Source: Pilimelia columellifera (GTDB lineage Bacteria > Actinomycetota > Actinomycetes > Mycobacteriales > Micromonosporaceae). From it: DNA of 38,158 bases. Numbering within the stretch: position 1 is the first letter of the stretch; each line of letters opens with the position of its first letter. Location of the stretch: NCBI RefSeq assembly GCF_039532605.1, contig NZ_BAAARY010000021.1, positions 1 to 38,158 on the forward strand. Reading direction: 5' to 3'. The position numbers were made by a program, and so were the translations under genes. The notes beneath the pieces were generated by a model that saw only the letters and a list, made by a program, of their open reading frames with translations, did not search any database and was not told the origin of the DNA. This document shows, in pieces, positions 31,439 through 37,637 of the stretch.

Positions 31439-31789
31439 ATGGGCAAGAGGCAACGTAAGTTCGAGCGCAATAGCCAGCCTGAGCAGGTCGCACAGGGCTC
31501 GCTAACCCCTGGACAGTTGGAGACCGAGGAGTACATCTACGAAGTGCTCCCGACCCCGGACCTGTCGCCTGAGCAAGGGCGCGCTGCGGCTGTTGCTGGG
31601 ATCGGAGCCGTCGGCATGCAACGGCTGCGGCTTCTCGGGGAGCTAGACGGACTCGACCAGATCCTGAGGCCGCGTGTTCACGCAGCCATCGAGGCGGGAG
31701 TTCCTTACCGCCGGATCACCGAGCTGACCGGTTACTCCAGATCCACGCTCAGTCGCTGGGCTCAGGGCGGCGACAGCACCGACATCTAA
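31439..31789 (+). CDS. Helix-turn-helix protein in the element
   Basis: A 116-aa protein. The basic N-terminus MGKRQRKFERN is followed by a middle acidic/helical part (LETEEYIYEVLPTPDLSPEQGRAAAVAGIGAVGMQRL) and a C-terminal helix-turn-helix, AAIEAGVPYRRITELTGYSRSTLSRWAQG (residues 82-110), of the resolvase/transposon-type tri-helical kind. It may regulate the element's genes. G+C content is visibly lower than the flanking core genes, which supports acquisition. ATG 31439 lies 6 nt behind TAGCGT, so the message is probably leaderless. It is closed by a good terminator 9 nt past the stop. No closer family is recognised. Confidence 0.78.
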   Translation: MGKRQRKFERNSQPEQVAQGSLTPGQLETEEYIYEVLPTPDLSPEQGRAAAVAGIGAVGMQRLRLLGELDGLDQILRPRVHAAIEAGVPYRRITELTGYSRSTLSRWAQGGDSTDI

Positions 31790-31797
31790 AAAGCAGA

Positions 31798-31830
31798 GGG
31801 CCACAGCCTCGCGGCAACGAGGTGTGGCCC
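31798..31830 (+). terminator. Hairpin after the helix-turn-helix gene
   Basis: GGGCCACA-G-CCTCG, loop CGGCAA, CGAGG-TGTGGCCC: a 13-bp stem with one bulged G, directly after the stop codon. A Shine-Dalgarno and the next ATG lie about 20 nt later, so it may attenuate instead of fully ending transcription. Confidence 0.75.
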
Positions 31831-31853
31831 GACCGATTCGAAGGAGACAAGCC

Positions 31854-32081
31854 ATGTCGAATCCGTCCTCCACCATCATGCAGGAGCGGTCTGTCACAGT
31901 CCCGCGGCTCAACTTCGCCGGCGTGTGCATGGCCTGCACCGAGCGCGACTGCGAAAAGTCAGCGTGTTTGGCCTTCTGGTCCAGACTGCGCTGGATCGTC
32001 TGCCCCATCTGCAACGGCGGCAGCCTCGAAGGCAGCCCGGTCGACTGCTGCACCTACGGCGCGATGGAGATCCGGTGCTAA
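31854..32081 (+). CDS. Nine-cysteine small protein in the element
   Basis: A 75-aa protein with nine cysteines: C25, C28, C33, C38, C50, C53, C65, C66 and C75. The first group is GVCMACTERDCEKSAC, the second VCPICNGG and the end VDCC...C, so two CxxC knuckles could form a zinc ribbon with additional metal or disulfide sites. There is no signal peptide, hence zinc or iron-sulfur binding in the cytoplasm is more likely than disulfides. ATG 31854 has GGAG 7 nt upstream and is favoured over an in-frame ATG 30 nt before, which falls in the terminator hairpin. It lies downstream of the HTH gene and may read through from it. I know no homologue by name. Confidence 0.75.
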   Translation: MSNPSSTIMQERSVTVPRLNFAGVCMACTERDCEKSACLAFWSRLRWIVCPICNGGSLEGSPVDCCTYGAMEIRC

Positions 32082-32150
32082 CCCGCTGGGTGTGGGAGCG
32101 GGCGGATGAACGGTTGCCGCCCGCCCCAACCCACAACTAGGTTCGGTCTC

Positions 32151-32339
32151 ATGTCGACGGACCGCGGTTTGATCATCGAGGCGACAATCGGCCTCCGCCC
32201 CGCCGAGGGCGAGGCCTGGGACCAGCAGCTGAAGCTCGTGCGCGCCTCCGGCGCAAGCTACGACACCCGTACCAGGATCTGGCGGCTGCGAACCGCCGAC
32301 CTCGACACGGCGCTCTCCCGCCTCGGCTGCCTCGCCTAG
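32151..32339 (+). CDS. Small protein of unknown function in the element
   Basis: A 62-aa open frame: STDRGLIIEATIGLRPAEGE, AWDQQLKLVRASGASYDTRT and RIWRLRTADLDTALSRLGCLA. The end resembles HARP-like modules of the form G..YD..TR.W.L that precede some helicases, but it is too short for a firm call. TAGGTT at 32138-32143 lies 7 nt before the ATG, a leaderless pattern shared by the other small genes here. It is followed by about 150 nt of untranslated remnant before the integrase stump. Coding is likely; function not known. Confidence 0.6.
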   Translation: MSTDRGLIIEATIGLRPAEGEAWDQQLKLVRASGASYDTRTRIWRLRTADLDTALSRLGCLA

Positions 32340-32492
32340 GCCACCGAGCACTACGGAACAACGGTGTCGCTTCGAGTGGCCAACGCACGCACAGGATGGG
32401 GCGGTGACGTGATCGTGCCAGTGGCGGCCGAGGCCGGCAGCGGCTAGCCAGCAGCCCAGGACGGTCGAGTGGAAAAGGCGAATCGCTGCGGG

Positions 32493-32733
32493 CTGGCTCA
32501 CCGCCACGATCTGCGGGGTGTGGCAACCCTTGGCGTCGACGACCGGAGCGAGCACGCGGGAGCTGATGCACCGCATGGGGCACGCCAGCATGCGAGCCGC
32601 GCTGATCTACCAGCACGCCACGCGAGAGCGCGACAAGGAGATCGCCCGGGAGATGGATCGCCGCATCGCCATGGCGACCGCGCCAACGGTTGGGCGTCCA
32701 GAGCCGTCCGACGAGGCTCCCAGCGGTGCCTAA
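32493..32733 (+). pseudogene. Tyrosine integrase, C-terminal stump, frameshifted
   Basis: Only the end of a phage-type tyrosine recombinase is left. In one frame it reads LAHRHDLRG (the His-x-x-Arg box), then after a frameshift near 32516-32525 ASTTGASTRELMHRMGHAS and ALIYQHATRERDKEIAREM, with the catalytic Tyr in ALIYQHA. The stop TAA at 32731-32733 is the first base triplet of the TAATGGCACGC repeat, as in complete elements of this type where arm sites follow int directly. No earlier integrase domain (core-binding, first Arg) is found upstream; that part was deleted. So the element has lost excision. Functional recombinase activity is excluded by the missing residues. Confidence 0.85.
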
Positions 32734-32752
32734 TGGCACGCTAATGGCACGC
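32731..32752. repeat. Right pair of TAATGGCACGC repeats
   Basis: Two TAATGGCACGC units in tandem, overlapping the integrase stop codon and 70 nt from the right attachment core. Same sequence and orientation as at 30411-30431. Candidate integrase arm sites. Confidence 0.75.
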
Positions 32753-32821
32753 AAGATCAAAGAAGTCGGTGAACGACTCAGGCCCAGGTTCGGGGATCAT
32801 GTCCCTGACCTGGGCCTGCAC

Positions 32822-32870
32822 GGTGTGGAGCGGGCGACGGGAATCGAACCCGCACCGTCAGTTTGGAAGA
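32822..32870 (-). repeat. Right attachment site within tRNA-Gly
   Basis: 49 nt identical to 30268-30316, covering the 3' part of the intact tRNA-Gly gene up to and including the anticodon loop. The crossover lies somewhere within this identity block. Confidence 0.92.
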
Positions 32871-32899
32871 CTGAAGCTCTGCCATTGAGCTACGCCCGC
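32826..32899 (-). tRNA. tRNA-Gly (anticodon TCC)
   Basis: 74 nt including encoded CCA. Acceptor stem GCGGGCG/CGCCCGC, D arm with TAGCTCAATGG, anticodon stem TCAGT and ACTGA around loop CTTCCAA (anticodon TCC), and T arm GCGGGTTCGATTCCCGT. Its 3' half is the element's attachment copy, so the mature tRNA depends on element-derived sequence. Confidence 0.97.
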
Positions 32900-33044
32900 G
32901 CATGACAACAGGAACCCCGTTGCCACGAGCGACGGATCGCTCCGCCGTCACTACCCTACTGAACGCTGTCCGGGAACGCGCGCCGGGCTTGGCCGACCCG
33001 CCGCGAGGCCGCAACCCGGCCCTCGGGCTGGGCGCCACAGGACA

Positions 33045-33050
33045 TAGACT
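33045..33050 (+). promoter_or_regulatory. -10 element of tRNA-Pro
   Basis: TAGACT, 11 nt before the mature tRNA 5' end. The same hexamer serves tig at 33189. Confidence 0.5.
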
Positions 33051-33061
33051 GCTCCGTGCCA

Positions 33062-33135
33062 CGGGGTGTGGCGCAGTTTGGTAGCGCACTCGCTTTGGGA
33101 GCGAGGGGCCGTGGGTTCAAATCCCGCCACCCCGA
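33062..33135 (+). tRNA. tRNA-Pro (anticodon TGG)
   Basis: 74 nt, no encoded CCA. Acceptor CGGGGTG/CACCCCG, D arm GGCGCAGTTTGGTAGCGC, anticodon stem CTCGC/GCGAG with loop TTTGGGA (anticodon TGG), T arm with GGTTCAAAT. The next residues start the leader of tig. Confidence 0.97.
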
Positions 33136-33188
33136 CTGTTTCTTCGCGTCCGCGACAGGTCGCGTGCCGGCGTGCGGGTGGGTCCCCA

Positions 33189-33194
33189 TAGACT
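33189..33194 (+). promoter_or_regulatory. -10 element of tig
   Basis: TAGACT, 58 nt before the GTG start of tig. Predicts a leader of about 50 nt with the AAGGAG ribosome-binding site. Confidence 0.45.
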
Positions 33195-33252
33195 CAGTCG
33201 ACGCCGCGCCGCGCTCGCGGGCAGCCGACCCCGATCAGCAAGGAGTGCGCCT

Positions 33253-34593
33253 GTGACAAGCACCGTCGAGACTCTGAGCGCGACCCGCGTGCGGCTCGCG
33301 GTCGAGGTGCCCTGGGCAGACCTCGAGCCGAGCCTCAAGAAGGCGTACGTCGCGATCGCGCAGCAGGTCAACGTGCCGGGTTTCCGGCGCGGAAAGGTTC
33401 CCGCCGCGGTCATCGACCAGCGGGTGGGGCGTGAGTCGGTGCTCAACGAGGCGGTGCAGGAGGCGATTCCACAGCAGCTCGTCGCCGCGTTCCAGGAGCA
33501 TGAGCTGAAGACGCTTGGTCGCCCGGACGTCGAGGTCAAGGAGTTCGCCGACGGCGCTCCGCTGAAGTTCACCGCTGAGGTGGACATCCGCCCCGAGCTG
33601 ACTCTGCCGGACCTGTCCGACCTGTCGGTGACGGTCGATGAGCTGAAGATCGCTGACGAGGACCTGGACGAGCAGGTCGACGGTCTGCGTCAGCGCTTCG
33701 CCACGCTCAGGAGCGTCGAGCGTCCGGCAACCGAAGGCGACTACGTCCAGATCGACCTGATCGCCACGGTGGATGGTGCCGAGGTCCCCGGCGGTAGTGC
33801 CACTAACATCTCCCATGAGGTCGGCAGCAAGCAGCTGCTCGACGGCTTGGATGACGTGCTGGTCGGCATGACCGCCGGCGCCGATGCCACCTTCACGACA
33901 AAGCTGGTGGGTGGCGATTTCGCCGGCAAGGACGCGGACGTCGCGGTCACTGTCCGCACGGTCAAGGAGAAGGAGCTGCCCGAGCTGGACGACGCGTTCG
34001 CCCAGCTGGCCAGCGAGTTCGACACGCTCGCAGAGCTTCGTGACGATGTCCGGGCGCGTCTGACGAAGGTCAAGCGGGTCGAGCAGGTCTACGCCGCTCG
34101 CGACAAGCTGCTGGAGCAGCTCGTCGAGGCCACCAACGTCCCCGCTCCCGAGGGCGTGGTCCGTGAGGAGGTCGAGCACCGCAAGCAGGCGATGGTCGAC
34201 CAGATCGAGCGAATGGGCGCCTCGCTGGAGCAGTACCTGGCGTCGGAGGGCAAGACCGAGGACCAGATGGAGGCCGAGCTCAACGAGGCGGCCGCCGAAG
34301 GTGTGAAGATCCAGCTCGTGCTGGACGCCCTGGCCGAGACGGAGAAGGTCGAGGTCTCCGACGACGAGTTCGGGCACGAGATCGTGCACCGGGCCCAGCG
34401 TGCGGGTATGGCGCCGCAGCAGTACTACGACCAGCTCGCCCGTTCTGGCGCGGCGGCCGCGGTCTACGGCGATGTACGTCGCGGCAAGGCGCTGTCCCAG
34501 GTGATGGAGCGGGTCACTATCACCGACTCCGCCGGTCAGACGCTGGACCTGTCGGAGCTTCGGAGCGACGCCGACGACGAGCACCAGCACTGA
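33253..34593 (+). CDS. tig: Trigger factor, ribosome-associated chaperone/PPIase
   Basis: A 446-aa trigger factor that meets nascent chains at the ribosomal exit and isomerises prolyl bonds. The ribosome-binding tail has NVPGFRRGKVP at 40-50 (the GFR..K.P signature). The FKBP-type PPIase domain spans about 155-245 (GDYVQIDLIATVDGAEV to DVAVTVRTVKEKELPELDD). The long helical C-terminal substrate cradle follows from about 250, rich in Glu/Lys, ending in an acidic Asp/His tail. GTG 33253 with AAGGAG 7 nt upstream is the start; a longer frame from 33172 is unlikely because TAGACT -10 lies within it. It leads the tig-clpP1-clpP2-clpX cluster, but a terminator and a new promoter separate it from clpP1. 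Confidence 0.97.
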   Translation: MTSTVETLSATRVRLAVEVPWADLEPSLKKAYVAIAQQVNVPGFRRGKVPAAVIDQRVGRESVLNEAVQEAIPQQLVAAFQEHELKTLGRPDVEVKEFADGAPLKFTAEVDIRPELTLPDLSDLSVTVDELKIADEDLDEQVDGLRQRFATLRSVERPATEGDYVQIDLIATVDGAEVPGGSATNISHEVGSKQLLDGLDDVLVGMTAGADATFTTKLVGGDFAGKDADVAVTVRTVKEKELPELDDAFAQLASEFDTLAELRDDVRARLTKVKRVEQVYAARDKLLEQLVEATNVPAPEGVVREEVEHRKQAMVDQIERMGASLEQYLASEGKTEDQMEAELNEAAAEGVKIQLVLDALAETEKVEVSDDEFGHEIVHRAQRAGMAPQQYYDQLARSGAAAAVYGDVRRGKALSQVMERVTITDSAGQTLDLSELRSDADDEHQH

Positions 34594-34602
34594 TACGCGT
34601 CG

Positions 34603-34637
34603 AGATGCGGCCGCACACTCGCTGTGGGGCCGCATCT
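34603..34637 (+). terminator. Terminator of tig
   Basis: AGATGCGGCC (34603-34612) and GGCCGCATCT (34628-34637): a perfect 10-bp stem. The inner CACA/TGTG extends it around a 5-nt loop. TCG follows without a T tract. It begins 9 nt after the stop codon. Confidence 0.85.
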
Positions 34638-34651
34638 TCGTGTGGCGGGCG

Positions 34652-34668
34652 GTGCGCTTTGAGCGAAC
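34652..34668. promoter_or_regulatory. Candidate ClgR box upstream of clpP1
   Basis: GTGCGCTTTGAGCGAAC; the reverse strand reads GTTCGCTCAAAGCGCAC, a near match to the ClgR consensus GTTCGC-N5-GCG known from streptomycetes, corynebacteria and mycobacteria, where ClgR activates clpP genes. A TAGGGT at 34707-34712 could be the -10, placing the box about 55-60 nt before the start of transcription, a usual activator position. Confidence 0.65.
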
Positions 34669-34706
34669 AGCGCCCGCACCAGGCGCCCCTGGCCACTCGG
34701 ACCGGT

Positions 34707-34712
34707 TAGGGT
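34707..34712 (+). promoter_or_regulatory. Candidate -10 of clpP1
   Basis: TAGGGT, 108 nt before the clpP1 start codon and 38 nt after the ClgR-like box. No clear -35 is seen, in keeping with an activator-dependent promoter. Confidence 0.4.
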
Positions 34713-34820
34713 CGTCCTACGACGGACGTTCCGCCGGCCCAGGACCCGCACGATCGCTTTATCTCCGTCGAGGAGCGTCGTGGTTTCCCCGGGTCGGCAG
34801 CCAGTTTGCGAAGGGCTGCC

Positions 34821-35453
34821 ATGACCGATCTGCACATTCCCGCCACCCCGCAGCTTCGGGGTGGGGGTGACCAACTCGCGAGCCTGGACGACTCAGTCTT
34901 CAACCGGCTGCTCAAGGAGCGGATCATCCTCCTCGGCAGCGAGGTGACCGATCAGGTGGCCAACCGGATCTGCGCCCAGCTGCTCCTGCTCGCCGCGGAG
35001 GACCCGGACCGGGACATTTTCCTCTACATCAACTCGCCGGGTGGCTCGGTCTACTCAGGCATGGCGATCTACGACACCATGCAGTACATCCAGAACGATG
35101 TCGCCACCTGTGCGATGGGCATGGCCGCGTCGATGGGTCAGCTGCTCCTGTGCGCCGGCGCCAAGGGCAAGCGGTACGCCCTGCCGCACGCGCGGATCAT
35201 GATGCACCAGCCCAGCGGTGGGGTAGGCGGCACCGCCGCCGACATCGCCATCCAGGCGGAGCAGATGCTTTACACGAAGAAGATGTTCCAGGAGCGGGTG
35301 GCCCATCACACCGGTCAGGCGCCGGAGCAGATCGAGGCCGACTCGGACCGGGACCGTTGGTTCACCGCCCAGGAGGCGTTGGACTACGGCTTCATCGACA
35401 AACTGATCACCGGGGCCCAGCAGGTCCCCCAGGGCGCTGGCACGCTGAGCTGA
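34821..35453 (+). CDS. clpP1: ATP-dependent Clp protease proteolytic subunit 1
   Basis: A 210-aa serine peptidase. Ser104 in MAASMGQ (101-107), His129 in MMHQPSGG (127-134) and Asp178 in DRDRWF form the catalytic triad; YINSPGGSVYSGMAIYD at 69-85 is the family's substrate strand. In actinobacteria ClpP1 and ClpP2 form mixed double heptamer rings and need an AAA+ partner. The N-terminal 15 residues (MTDLHIPATPQLRGG) may be processed. ATG 34821 is chosen because GAAGGG lies 6 nt upstream; an in-frame upstream ATG at 34806 has less support. The second clpP follows after 11 nt. Confidence 0.96.
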   Translation: MTDLHIPATPQLRGGGDQLASLDDSVFNRLLKERIILLGSEVTDQVANRICAQLLLLAAEDPDRDIFLYINSPGGSVYSGMAIYDTMQYIQNDVATCAMGMAASMGQLLLCAGAKGKRYALPHARIMMHQPSGGVGGTAADIAIQAEQMLYTKKMFQERVAHHTGQAPEQIEADSDRDRWFTAQEALDYGFIDKLITGAQQVPQGAGTLS

Positions 35454-35464
35454 GGAAGGCGACC

Positions 35465-36124
35465 ATGACGGATCTCAGTCTGCCCGCGCGTTTCGCGCCG
35501 GTGCACAACCGCTACATCCTTCCCTCGTTCGTCGAGCGGACGTCGTACGGCGTCAAGGAGTCGAACCCGTACAACAAGATGTTCGAGGACCGGATCATCT
35601 TCCTCGGCGTCCAGGTCGATGACGCGTCTGCCAACGACGTGATGGCCCAGCTGTTGACGCTCGAGGGCACCGACCCGGATCGCGACATCATCATGTACAT
35701 CAACTCGCCGGGCGGCTCGTTCACGGCGATGACGGCCATCTACGACACGATGCAGTACGTCCGGCCGGACATCCAGACCGTGTGCCTGGGCCAGGCCGCG
35801 TCAGCCGCGGCGGTCCTGTTGGCTGCCGGCACCCCGGGTAAGCGGATGGCGCTGCCGCATTCACGGATCATCATTCACCAGCCGGCGACCGAGGGCGGCT
35901 ACGGTCAGGGTTCTGACATCGAGATTCAGGCGCGCGAGATTCTCCGGATGCGGTCGTTGCTGGAGACCCTGTTGTCGGAACATTCCAGTCAGACGATCGA
36001 GAAGGTCCGCAAGGACATCGATCGGGACAAGATCATGACTGCCGGTGAGGCCAAGGACTATGGTCTGGTCGACACCGTCTTGGCCAGCCGCAAGAAGGGT
36101 CTTGTGTCCGCGGGCAGCAACTGA
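35465..36124 (+). CDS. clpP2: ATP-dependent Clp protease proteolytic subunit 2
   Basis: A 219-aa ClpP paralogue, partner of ClpP1. Ser113 in LGQAASAAAVLL, His138 in IIIHQP and Asp188 in DIDRDKI form the triad; MYINSPGGSFTAMTAIYD at 77-94 is the substrate strand. It differs from ClpP1 in a longer N-terminal segment (FAPVHNRYILPSFVERTSYGVKESNPYN), the axial-loop region, and in the Gly-rich handle ATEGGYGQGSD. The intergenic gap of 11 nt with GGAAGG gives tight coupling. A strongly conserved actinobacterial pair. Confidence 0.96.
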   Translation: MTDLSLPARFAPVHNRYILPSFVERTSYGVKESNPYNKMFEDRIIFLGVQVDDASANDVMAQLLTLEGTDPDRDIIMYINSPGGSFTAMTAIYDTMQYVRPDIQTVCLGQAASAAAVLLAAGTPGKRMALPHSRIIIHQPATEGGYGQGSDIEIQAREILRMRSLLETLLSEHSSQTIEKVRKDIDRDKIMTAGEAKDYGLVDTVLASRKKGLVSAGSN

Positions 36125-36333
36125 ACGTGGTTTCAGGGGCCAGTCGGGTAGTCGCAGGACGGCTCGCTGGCCCCGGACACACCGGGCCAGGGGTCGGAGA
36201 AACCGGTTGGGCGGGGTACCGTCGTTAACAGCGTCGTTCTCGGATCCCCCGGTCGGGTGGACGATAGGAACGACGCGGGTTGTCTTCCCGTCAGCGCTTC
36301 CGCGCGGCGGTCGAGAGCAGGGGAGAGTCGTAG

Positions 36334-37623
36334 GTGGCACGGATCGGAGACGGCGGCGACCTACTGAAGTGCTCCTTCTGTGGGAAGTCGCAGAAGCAGG
36401 TCAAGAAGCTGATCGCAGGCCCTGGGGTCTATATCTGCGACGAGTGCATCGATCTGTGTAATGAGATCATCGAGGAAGAGCTCGCCGAGTCTGGTGAGGT
36501 CAAGTGGGACGAACTGCCCAAGCCGATGGAGATCTGTCAGTTTCTCGACTCCTACGTCGTGGGTCAGGACGGCGCTAAGAAGGCACTCGCAGTCGCTGTT
36601 TACAACCACTACAAGCGGGTCCAGGCGGACGCCGCGGCGGCGGCGAGCGGTGACGCGGTCGAGCTCGCGAAGTCGAACATTCTGCTCATCGGCCCCACGG
36701 GCTGTGGAAAAACCCACTTGGCGCAAACCTTGGCGCGCATGCTCAACGTGCCCTTCGCCATCGCCGACGCCACCGCGCTGACGGAGGCCGGTTACGTAGG
36801 CGAGGATGTCGAGAACATCCTACTCAAGCTCATCCAAGCTGCTGATTATGATGTTAAAAGGGCCGAAACGGGCATCGTCTACATCGATGAAGTCGACAAG
36901 ATCGCGCGAAAGTCCGAGAACCCGTCAATCACGCGGGACGTCTCCGGCGAAGGCGTCCAGCAGGCGCTTCTGAAGATCCTGGAGGGGACTGTCGCGAATG
37001 TGCCGCCGCAGGGCGGACGTAAGCATCCCCACCAGGAGTTCATCCAGATCGACACCACAAACGTCCTGTTTATCTGTGGTGGCGCGTTCGCCGGTCTGGA
37101 ACAGATCATCGAGTCGCGGGTCGGCAAGGGCGGGGTTGGGTTCGGCGCGCACCTACGGGCGGTCTCGGATCGTTCAGCTGATGACATCTTCGGGCAGGTG
37201 ATGCCGGAGGATCTGCTGAAGTTCGGCATGATCCCCGAGTTCATCGGACGGTTGCCGGTCCTCACGAGCGTTAGGAGTCTTGACCAGGCCGCGTTGGTCA
37301 ATATCCTCACCACCCCCCGGAACGCGCTGGTGCGTCAGTACGAGCGTCTCTTCGAGCTGGATGGCGTCGAGTTGGAGTTCGACGCGGATGCGTTGGACGC
37401 CATCGCAGATCAGGCATTGTTGCGGGGGACCGGTGCCCGCGGACTTCGCGCGATCATGGAGGAAGTCCTGCTCAGCGTCATGTACGAGGTACCGAGCAAT
37501 CCGGACGCCGCGCGGGTCCTGATCACTCGTGAGGTCGTTCTCGAACACGTCTATCCGACGATCGTGCCGCGGGACTTCGTTGGTCGGCGGGCACGGCGTG
37601 ACCGCGAAGAGAAGTCCGCCTGA
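36334..37623 (+). CDS. clpX: ATP-dependent Clp protease ATP-binding subunit ClpX
   Basis: A 429-aa AAA+ unfoldase feeding ClpP1P2. The zinc-binding domain has Cys13, Cys16, Cys35 and Cys38 (KCSFCGKSQ; YICDECIDLC). Walker A GPTGCGKT is at 120-127, pore loop GYVG at 153-156, Walker B IVYIDEVDKI at 181-190, RKH pore residues at 229-231, and the ClpP-docking loop KGGVGFGA (265-272), with VGF in place of the common IGF. Sensor 2 lies in GARGLRAIMEEVLL. GTG 36334 is preceded by GGGAGAG about 7 nt away. A 209-nt gap separates it from clpP2, so it may have its own promoter. The usual C-terminal short basic tail ends RRARRDREEKSA. Confidence 0.97.
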   Translation: MARIGDGGDLLKCSFCGKSQKQVKKLIAGPGVYICDECIDLCNEIIEEELAESGEVKWDELPKPMEICQFLDSYVVGQDGAKKALAVAVYNHYKRVQADAAAAASGDAVELAKSNILLIGPTGCGKTHLAQTLARMLNVPFAIADATALTEAGYVGEDVENILLKLIQAADYDVKRAETGIVYIDEVDKIARKSENPSITRDVSGEGVQQALLKILEGTVANVPPQGGRKHPHQEFIQIDTTNVLFICGGAFAGLEQIIESRVGKGGVGFGAHLRAVSDRSADDIFGQVMPEDLLKFGMIPEFIGRLPVLTSVRSLDQAALVNILTTPRNALVRQYERLFELDGVELEFDADALDAIADQALLRGTGARGLRAIMEEVLLSVMYEVPSNPDAARVLITREVVLEHVYPTIVPRDFVGRRARRDREEKSA

Positions 37624-37637
37624 GGTTTGGCAACCTC
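37622..37637 (+). terminator. Small hairpin at the clpX stop
   Basis: GAGGTT, loop TGGC, AACCTC: a 6-bp stem overlapping the TGA. No T tract. A weak terminator at best. Confidence 0.4.

Larger units (their letters stand above)
30268..32870. mobile_element. Relic of an integrative element in tRNA-Gly(TCC)
   Basis: Bounded by identical 49-bp direct repeats (30268-30316 and 32822-32870), which cover the 3' part of tRNA-Gly up to the anticodon loop plus 4 nt beyond it. The right copy belongs to the complete tRNA; the left copy is a displaced 3' fragment, as expected when a tyrosine integrase inserts into a tRNA 3' end and restores it. Inside are an integrase C-terminal stump, a pair of TAATGGCACGC repeats near each end, a 150-bp palindrome and four small intact genes. 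Replication, transfer and excision genes are absent, so it cannot move on its own. Layout recalls actinomycete integrative elements of the pSAM2 type, reduced by deletion. Confidence 0.85.

Noticed and set aside
33235..34635. A 466-codon open frame antisense to tig
   Set aside because: Opposes an unquestionable trigger factor gene and resembles no family.
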